The notes beneath the pieces are model-generated. The model was not told the origin of the DNA. It was given only the letters and a program-made list of their open reading frames with translations, and ran no database searches. Source: Cryptomeria japonica (Eukaryota; Streptophyta; Pinopsida; Cupressales; Cupressaceae). Taken from it: a stretch of 64,000 nucleotides of DNA. The stretch covers positions 459,756,072 through 459,820,071 of the forward strand of contig NC_081406.1 in NCBI RefSeq assembly GCF_030272615.1, in the 5' to 3' direction. The translations under genes were made by a program, and so were the position numbers. Below are positions 56,754 through 64,000 of the stretch, one piece after another; the first letter of the stretch is position 1, and the number at the start of each line of letters is the position of its first letter.

Positions 56754-58429
56754 AATCATCATATTGCCAACCTAACTAGTTTTTGCAAACACAATTGGAT
56801 GGCCTTGATCCTTTCCTCTAGAAGAGAGTGGGCTTGTCTTAAGTTAAATCATGCTAATTTCCCACTATTGGTTATAACTCACACTCAAGGTAAAATCATA
56901 TATGCCTTAATTGAAACCTACAACATGTAGTAATATTAGAGTAGAGTCATCTTGAGCACTACCATTGTGATCACCCTAATTTGAAATTGTTTGAGGACAA
57001 GCAATCTGGCGAAGGGAAGACTGTCATGTCCCCACATTTATAGTAGAAATAATTAATATAGTTTTTGCCATATAAAATTATATGTTAAAAACATATCAAA
57101 ATTATATTATATCACATTAACATTAAAATAATATTATATATTATCAATTTACATTTTATATTGAATGATGTTATTATATTAACAATAAATAATATTATAT
57201 TATCAATTTACATTTTTTATTGAATGATTTTATTATATTAACAATACACATTATATTATAATGGTGCTTTGTATTAAAACTTATATTATTTCTATTAACC
57301 AATTAACCCCTATATTTACCAAGGCCCAATAACCATTCTTTAAAGGGTGGTTTGAATAGTTCCAAATCAGGTTTAAGTGAAGCGATGCTCTTCTTGAAAA
57401 GAGCCGTCAGAAATAGAGGGACATCAATTTTTCAAAAAGGGGGGTGCTGCCTATTAGGAGACCATCGTGGCTCTTCACCACATGGGGAGGTAGGATAAAT
57501 ACCCCCCTGTACAAATGGGAATAGGGAGAATACAGGAGGGGAACAAGAAAGTCAGATCTGCCAGCAAGGATAGAGAAATGTACAAAAACTACCAGCAAGG
57601 ATAATAAAAGAGAAGAGGGCCTATAATGGAATATAATAGCTGATATTATATATATAAAATTTTACATGCTCTTAATTAAATTAATGGAATTAATATGATA
57701 TAAAGTTCAGAAGAAAATAATGTATAATTATTAAGATAGCATTAAAATGACTATACATGAGAACACTACTAGACATAAGACACACAGATATATATCTGTT
57801 AATGAATTCAGAAGGAATAAGGCAATCAAATTCAGTTTGTATAAGTTGCTATAATACTGTACCATGCTAATAACATAAAATACAGCAATAACAATTAATG
57901 AATAATTCTATTTTAAAGTAATACTAACAAAAATAACTGTTAACAATCTGAGATAAGACACTAGGGCAATATAATATGATGAAGTATAATAACTATGTCA
58001 AGTACCAATTGATTATCATAATTAGTTCAACTGAATGACAAATATGACTTCATTGGAATATCACAAAAGGTTCTTTGTAAATGAGAGACTCTCTTAAGTA
58101 TGCCACTCCATAGTGGATACCTAACACGTGCCACATGGAGCCAAGAGGGGTGAAGCATCTACTCTTGGGCTTAAGAGAGAAGGCAGTTGTGATGAGGGGG
58201 AATGGTGATAGAACACCTCACTGCGTACGCCACTCCATGATGGATGCCTAACACCTGCCATATGGAGCCAAGGGGGATGTGGTATTCTGCCCTTGGGCCT
58301 AAGAGGGATGGTTTCTAGGACACCCTATCCAACTAATGGACTAAAGGAATTTATTAGTAACTAACTTACAAACTAACTTTATATAATAATCTGATCTCAT
58401 TTAGGAAATATAATAATATGATTATATCC

Positions 58430-58990
58430 TGAGTTACCGGGTTCGGCCCACTAGACCCTTGATACTAGTTCGGTACGGTCCTGGTTCGGGGTTCGGGTCT
58501 AGTTCGCCTATGGTTTGGACAAGGTTTGTGGTTCACAGGCTTGGTTCGAACTAGGGTGAACCCAAGACAACCCAGGGTCAAACCCAAGAGGACCCAAGAC
58601 AAACCCAGGGGTCTGACAGTCCAAAAATGGATTTTTTTTTGCAAATTTTTTTTTTTGAATTCCACCACATTAAAAATTAAAATGACCCTATGTCTCAAGC
58701 CACACACCTATGCATCTTATAGACAAGAGAGAAGCACAAGTCTTTATGAAAGAACAAGTCAGAAATCACAATTCCCGTATGGAAGAATGCACCTTGATCA
58801 GAATTTTGACTTCTTTGGCCTTGTTCCTGACATCTTAAGAAAGCAGAATATTGATGCATGCCATGGAGTTTCCTGTGGGTTTGAAGGTTGTAATTTGGTG
58901 TTGGCAGCGGGGGTACATCCCCTCAACCCCACCCTCTATAGCGATGGGGAACGCACCCTGGGCGCTGCCCCGGGACCCTACGAGGGGCAC

Positions 58991-59040
<50 letters not shown>

Positions 59041-59147
59041 ACATGTTTTTGTACTAACGAACCCAAACCCCATTTCAAAATTTTGCCGTACCAGCGTACC
59101 GGGTTCTTCGAACCCAAACCGGTGCCTGAACCCAAATCGGTAACTTA
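58430..59147. mobile_element. 718-bp MITE (Mutator-like?) in the LTR
   Basis: Flanked by a perfect 10-bp duplication GATTATATCC (58,420-58,429 and 59,148-59,157). Terminal inverted repeats: left TGAGTTACCGGGTTCGG, right (reverse complement) TAAGTTACCGATTTGGG. A duplication of 9-10 bp points to a Mutator-like element; an 8-bp reading would suggest hAT. The centre has a C-rich block near 58,945-58,990 and an (AT) run. A 205-codon plus-strand frame (58,526-59,143) crosses most of it but has no transposase motif. Confidence 0.75.
58994..59036. repeat. (AT)n microsatellite
   Basis: An unbroken run of about 21 AT units inside the MITE. Confidence 0.95.
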
Positions 59148-59369
59148 GATTATATCCCACAACTATAATTCTAACAGTCATTAATATAGCAAATTTGATA
59201 TCATTTAATATAGTTCATGTTTCAGTTTAAGTATTATTTCATATATGTTCTCTAATTTAGTTGCAGGAAAACAGTATACAAAGGTACACCTATAAAACCC
59301 AATTACCTATTTATAGATTTGGCCAAATTTAGGTTAAATTAAAGTGTAACTAATTAGGGGACATTACAG

Positions 59370-59384
59370 TGGTATCAGAGCATG
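59370..59384 (+). other. Primer binding site of the non-autonomous element
   Basis: TGGTATCAGAGCATG, one base after the LTR end; initiator-Met tRNA type. Confidence 0.85.
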
Positions 59385-59929
59385 ATTCTGCCAGCCTGTT
59401 GGACAAAACAACTACTCAGTTAGGACTAATTATTCGAATCTCTTCTCAAATGAATAAAAAATTGAATTGGTTAGGCCAACATTGCATTCTTATGAGTGTG
59501 CCTTTAACTACTTCGTGTCTTACGTGTTTCTTATGTGTTTTGAGCATGCCTACTCCATGGGTGTTTTATATGTACACTTTCCTCATGTATACCTTGTGCT
59601 TGCACCATGTCTATCATGTGTCTAGCATATGTGTTTTATATCTTATGTGTATTTGTGTTACTTCATGAATGAGATGTTTTCAGATGTCTATTCCATGAAT
59701 ACCTCTCTCTTGTATGCTTCATGATCAATGTGTCTTCAGCATGTCCACTCCACGAGTACCTTTCTCATATATTCTTGTACCTTTTGTGTATTTATGTATT
59801 ACTTCATGGTTTACATGTATGATTCATGTCTTGCATGTAGTCATATGTATGGTTCATGCTTTACATAGCTCCTTCATGCCTTGCATATAGTCATGTATGT
59901 TGCTTCTTGGCTTACATGTATCCATTATT

Positions 59930-61516
59930 TCATGCCTGTGTGCACTTGATGTCTTATGGTACTTATGTATACTTGCTTCATGCCTTAAGTGAATTCATGT
60001 GTATACTTCATGCGTACACTTCATGCTTTACATGTATTCGTGCCTTATGTGTATATTCTATGTTTTGCATGGATGCTTCTTGCCTTATGTAATTCATTTG
60101 TATACTTTGTACTTTACACCTTACGTGTATTCGTGTGTATGACTCATGCCTTATGTATTCATCCGTATGCTTCATACTTGATGTATTGGATTCATTCATA
60201 CTTGATGTATTGGATTCATTCATAAAGTGTTTCTGTATACCTTTCTCATGTATGCTTCCGCCTCTATGTGTATTGCCTCCCATGTGTTCATCCATGGACG
60301 TGCTTTGTATCTTATGCAATTGTTTCATGTACTTTCAGCATGAGTTCTTTTTGTTTTGAACGAATGCCTCTTATCTTACATGTTTCAATGTGATTGAATA
60401 TGCTTAGTTATTCCATGAGTATGCTATATGAGTACTTATAAATGGGGTGATTGTTTTAAATCACCTGGGCCCTTCTTTTTGCAAACATGGGTTTCATACT
60501 CCTAATAACATGGGAAGGACAACATAGGGATTATTGAAACATGATGATACTATGGAAATCTATAGGATGGAAGAATGTGTAAGAGTAATATAGGAAGGAA
60601 GAATGTGTAAGAGTACAATTTCTCAAACCATGAGGTGATCATATAAGAACTTGATGAGTATAGAGATTTTGCCCATAAATCGTCATAAGAGGAGAAATGA
60701 AACATGTTGAGAATGCAGTCAGACAAAGATAATATTAGCAATGTTCAATTTATTCGTGATATATTTAATACCAATCTACCACCTAAGTTTACCAATACAT
60801 CAATATCCAATCATAAAAATCTATATGGTTACAGACTGTATGACACGAAGGAGTGATACCAGACTTAATTAATTGAGATCTTATTCATTACCCACCTCTA
60901 TTTGGTAACTATGATGTTATTCACATTCACGCTGCCCACTGAAATTTCTCATTGACTAAATATTTTCCAATATTAATACATACTCTTTATGGATGTTAAG
61001 ATTAAGCCAAGTTATTATTATTAACTTCTCATGTTGTCATCTAGATCAAACATCTTGCACATTCTCTAATTAATACAACCTCTACATTTTGGGAAATTTA
61101 TCCCTCTAATTGGTGATTCAGACATATTCATCCAACAAATTATAAATCAATAAATTTAGACATATCTCATATATGTATTCCTCTCATGAACAGTATGTAA
61201 TGATAGAGTAAAATCATCATTTGTGGTTTCCTTACAATAACTCCTGGAATCAAAAGTGATACTCAAAAATAGTATTTATCATTTCACAAACTGCTTATCA
61301 CAAATTGTTATGTTCAAAATTTGTGCCAAGCGTGGCTGAACATAAATCATCTACCACGATATCAAACCCCTTTACAAATGTTATAGCATTTTATCATCTC
61401 TCAAGACATGGTGTTAGGCTACAACTACCATACAAAACAACAATATTCAGTGAACAAATTTCTAAGGGCCCCATTCTATAAGGCATAGTTAGCATGATAA
61501 TCTCACAATTAAGGTG
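59930..61516 (+). repeat. Direct repeat, right copy
   Basis: Near-identical to 55,183-56,753. One small internal difference is a duplicated 'catacttgatgtattggatt' unit near 60,175-60,215 (single in the left copy). It ends at 'caattaaggt', after which a second copy of 'gttaggct.caactaccat' (first at 61,410) begins unrelated sequence. Confidence 0.9.
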
Positions 61517-62190
61517 TTAGGCTTCAACTACCATACTAAAGCTCTATAATTTGTTTATGTAAGTTTTAAACTGAGTCTATTTTCTTCTTTGTTTCAGTAT
61601 GCTAGTGTTCTTCAACATTTTACTTGGCAGAGATGAATATTTATGCTGATTTAAATAATAAATCATTTTTACTTTGAAACTTTTCTTCGCTTCTCATTGA
61701 TCTGTGCTTTTTGAGTCATGGATACTTGAGACTTTTGTTTATTACAATACATCCGTCATTCTATGCTTTTTTATGTAGATCATTATGGATTTATCATTTA
61801 TCTTGTAAAAGCCTCTAAATTATTTTGATTTCTTTTCTCAAGTGCATAAAACTGCTGGTCCTTCGAATAAGACAGAGAGCATGAACATGCAAGTAACCGA
61901 TAGAGTTCTCAGCTGCTCTTTCCAAGAAATTTGTACTCGTTACATTGTCAAATATGTAGGCATCTTTCATGATTAAATTTGTATGTTGAAGTTGCTTATA
62001 CTGGCAATCACATACGTCCACTCCACCTCGTTCTACAAGAAACAGGACAAATTCTATCAATTTAGAGGATTATGAAACAGATAAAATAGACACAGAGGAT
62101 GCAGATCTGATGGTAGGATTTTCTCCAATCTCCATTGTTTCTGGTTTTTGTGAAGATATAACTTCTCTTTCCCAATACTTTGTTGCATAA
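61517..62190. other. Unassigned sequence
   Basis: Between the repeat and the pseudogene. A minus-strand frame of 81 residues (61,815-62,060; MIEFVLFLVERGGVDVCDCQ at its start) has a fairly coding-like composition but no family I recognise. It could be an exon remnant or chance. Confidence 0.3.
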
Positions 62191-64000
62191 TATTATAAGT
62201 TTGGGTATCAATGGCTACAGAGACAAACATATCGGCTAGCTACTATTAAAGTTGAGAATAACCCTAGCCAGGATGAGCAGTCCATTCCAATGCAAGAGAA
62301 GAGGACAAGAGATACTATATCTTTGCCATGACGAGAAGGACTTCGGCCTCGAAAGTCAACCATCCGACATTCTTCTCAAGATTCTGAAGACTAGGAATGC
62401 ACAGAGGAGGAAGATGATAGAAATAAAAGGGAGGTTGGGGATGAAGGAGAGGAAGATGAAGTTGATGAAGTTGAGCAAGAGGGTGAGGAGGGTAAAGAAC
62501 AAGAAGGAAGGAGATGGTATGCTCTCCAAAATTGCACTGAGGCGAGGAGGTTTTCTCTTGAAAAAGAAGAAAAGCAACGACTACAGTCTCCACCATGAAA
62601 AGTACTGCATAAAGGAATGGAAATAAAAAATGCATGTGATGCGAGACGAGGTGGCTCAAGGGCAGAAAAACATCGTTGTGCACAAAGAGTTGATGATTCA
62701 GATGATTCTCTTCTTGTGGATGAGATGGATCAGGGTCTTGTTAGTTCATCATCATGGATGCATGTGGGAAATACAAACTGTGGTCAGCAATGGGTTTGTG
62801 GTGGACTTGACATGCATAACGCAACTGCATGGGGTTTGAAAGTTGCAACATCTGGATGGGGACACCAAGGTGATATGTTTGGTTATGGAGGTGTAGGTGC
62901 ACAACCTGCTGAGCCTAGTTCAAAAGGTGGAGCTGACATTCAACCCCTACAGGTTGATGAAACAATGAGTTTTGATGATATTGGAGGGCTTTTTGACCAC
63001 ATTGATGCATTGAAAGAAATGGTTTTTTTCCCTCTTCTCTATCCTGATTTCTTTGCAACTGATCACATCTCTCCTCCAAGGGGAGTCTTATTGTGTGGTC
63101 CTCCGGGAACTCGAAAAACGTTGATTGCAAGGGCTTTAGCATGTACAGCTTCCAAGCCAGGATAGAAAGTAAACTTTTACATGCGAAAGGGAGCTGATGT
63201 GCTCAGCAAGTGGGCTGGGGAAGCTAAGCAGCAGCTGAAATTACTTTTTGAAGAAGCACAAAGGAACCAACCATCCATAATATTTTTTGATGAAATAGAT
63301 GGTCTTGCCCCAGTGAGGTCTAGTAAACAAGAACAAATTCACAATTCTATTGTATCTACGCTTCTTGCTCTAATGGATGGTCTAGACTCTAGAGGTCAAG
63401 TAGTGCTTATTGGAGCGACAAACGGGATTGATGCTATTGATGGAGCTCTTCGTCGGTCTGGTCGGTTTGATCGTGAATTTGTATTTTCCTTACCCGATTG
63501 TAAAGCACGAGCTGAGATATTAAAGATCCACACAAGAAAGTGGAAGAATCCTTTATCAGAGGAATTAAGAATGGAATTAGCAGCAGCTTGTATGGGGTAT
63601 TGTGGTGCTGATTTAAAAGTTTTGTGCACAGAAGCTGCAATTAATGCTTTTCGTGAGAAATATCCTCAAATATACACTAGTGATGATAAGTTTGTCATAG
63701 ATTTGGATTCTGTGAAAGTAGAGAAGCATGATTTCTTGGAAGCTATGTCTACTATTACTCCTGCTGCCCATAGAGGTGCAACAGTACAGTCAAGGCCATT
63801 GTCCCAAGTAATAGCTCCATGCTTACAAGGACAACTAAAAATAATCAGTGATTATATTTCTGACATCTTCTACGTAGTGGCCAAGGGTGATAAAAAAGAT
63901 TTGCTGAATGAGAGTTCTCGCCATCTTGCCAAGTTACTTGGATTTCCCTATGGTTCTTCCATTCCATTTGTTTACAGACCAAGACTTCTACTTTGTGGGA
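62191..64000 (+). pseudogene. ATAD2-like AAA-ATPase retropseudogene (partial)
   Basis: One frame runs from about 62,191 to the window edge with no intron and four stops (62,329 TGA, 62,392 TAG, 62,596 TGA, 63,163 TAG). Content matches the plant ATAD2-type AAA-ATPase with bromodomain (the Arabidopsis At1g05910 type): an acidic Glu-rich region, DDSDDSLLVDEMDQG, GLDMHNATAWGLKVATSGWG, then the AAA module. Walker A reads GPPGTRKT, Arg in place of the essential Gly. Walker B is IIFFDEID; GATN (sensor 1), RRSGRFDRE (arginine fingers) and GYCGADL (sensor 2) follow. The second, degenerate AAA part starts at YRPRLLLCG. In the living gene this is a nuclear chromatin-associated ATPase. Lack of introns and the stops suggest an old 5'-truncated retrocopy (inference). 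Confidence 0.85.

Larger units (their letters stand above)
57022..59368 (+). repeat. LTR of the non-autonomous element
   Basis: Begins TGTCATGTCCCC and ends GGGGACATTACA, near-inverted termini. Without the inserted MITE it is about 1.6 kb. It contains two copies of a ~127-bp unit (gccactccat... at 58,102 and 58,229, ending at 'cttgggc.taagag'). Confidence 0.8.
55183..61516 (+). mobile_element. Non-autonomous LTR element in internal-LTR-internal arrangement
   Basis: One LTR (57,022-59,368) has a purine tract 'gcgaagggaagac' on its left and a primer site TGGTATCAGAGCATG on its right. Internal sequence lies on both sides: 55,183-57,021 and 59,369-61,516. The two sides share about 1.57 kb of near-identical sequence (55,183-56,753 and 59,930-61,516). 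No gag or pol is present. Outer LTRs are absent. This fits an unequal exchange between copies or integration of a circular form. Confidence 0.78.

Noticed and set aside
58526-59143. 205-codon frame as a transposase
   Set aside because: No DDE or other transposase motif; includes (AT)n-encoded Tyr-Ile repeats. Kept only as a possible captured fragment in findings.

Overview
This window looks like intergenic DNA from a large, repeat-rich seed-plant nuclear genome. Almost all of it is nested LTR retrotransposons: Ty1/copia, Ty3/gypsy and non-autonomous elements that use the initiator-Met tRNA primer site. It also holds a LINE fragment, a MITE and one gene-derived pseudogene. The heavy decay, large non-autonomous LTR elements and near absence of host genes would fit a gymnosperm, but that is inference; nothing in the sequence fixes the species. 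I see no tRNA, rRNA, CRISPR array or intact host gene.

Layout. 1-2,700: old repeat remnants and a degenerate ~178-bp tandem repeat. 2,722-5,620: a plus-strand element carrying only a coiled-coil/zinc-knuckle Gag (TR-GAG-like). 5,621-10,049: a decayed minus-strand copia element. 10,050-12,745: a plus-strand copia LTR and partial gag, interrupted by a related minus-strand copia element (12,746 to about 16,330) whose own LTR holds a solo LTR. 16,566-34,974: a large non-autonomous element (LARD-like) with ~4.1-kb LTRs, an essentially non-coding 3.7-kb interior and an exact ACAAG target duplication. Its 5' LTR is split by a complete minus-strand copia element (16,609-23,234; duplication TAATC). 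34,975-51,868: gypsy (Tat/Ogre-like) remnants. A minus-strand gypsy gag is split by a complete plus-strand copia element (38,979-46,239; duplication AAATG). 52,475-53,690: a LINE fragment with its endonuclease domain. 55,183-61,516: a non-autonomous LTR element arranged internal-LTR-internal, with a 718-bp MITE inside the LTR (10-bp target duplication). 62,191-64,000: an intronless, stop-riddled copy of a plant ATAD2-like AAA-ATPase gene that runs off the window.

Order of events can be read from the nesting. The gypsy, the TR-GAG-like element and the decayed copia copies are old. The LARD-like element came later, and the copia copies with intact target duplications later still. No element looks able to move by itself: reading frames carry stops, many consistent with C-to-T decay at CAG or CGA, and two integrases have a catalytic Asp replaced by Asn. 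I found no defence or biosynthetic system. The most interesting items are the internal-LTR-internal structure, the Gag-only element, the LARD-like element with a minisatellite expanded in one LTR only, and the promoter-adjacent hairpin in one copia LTR.
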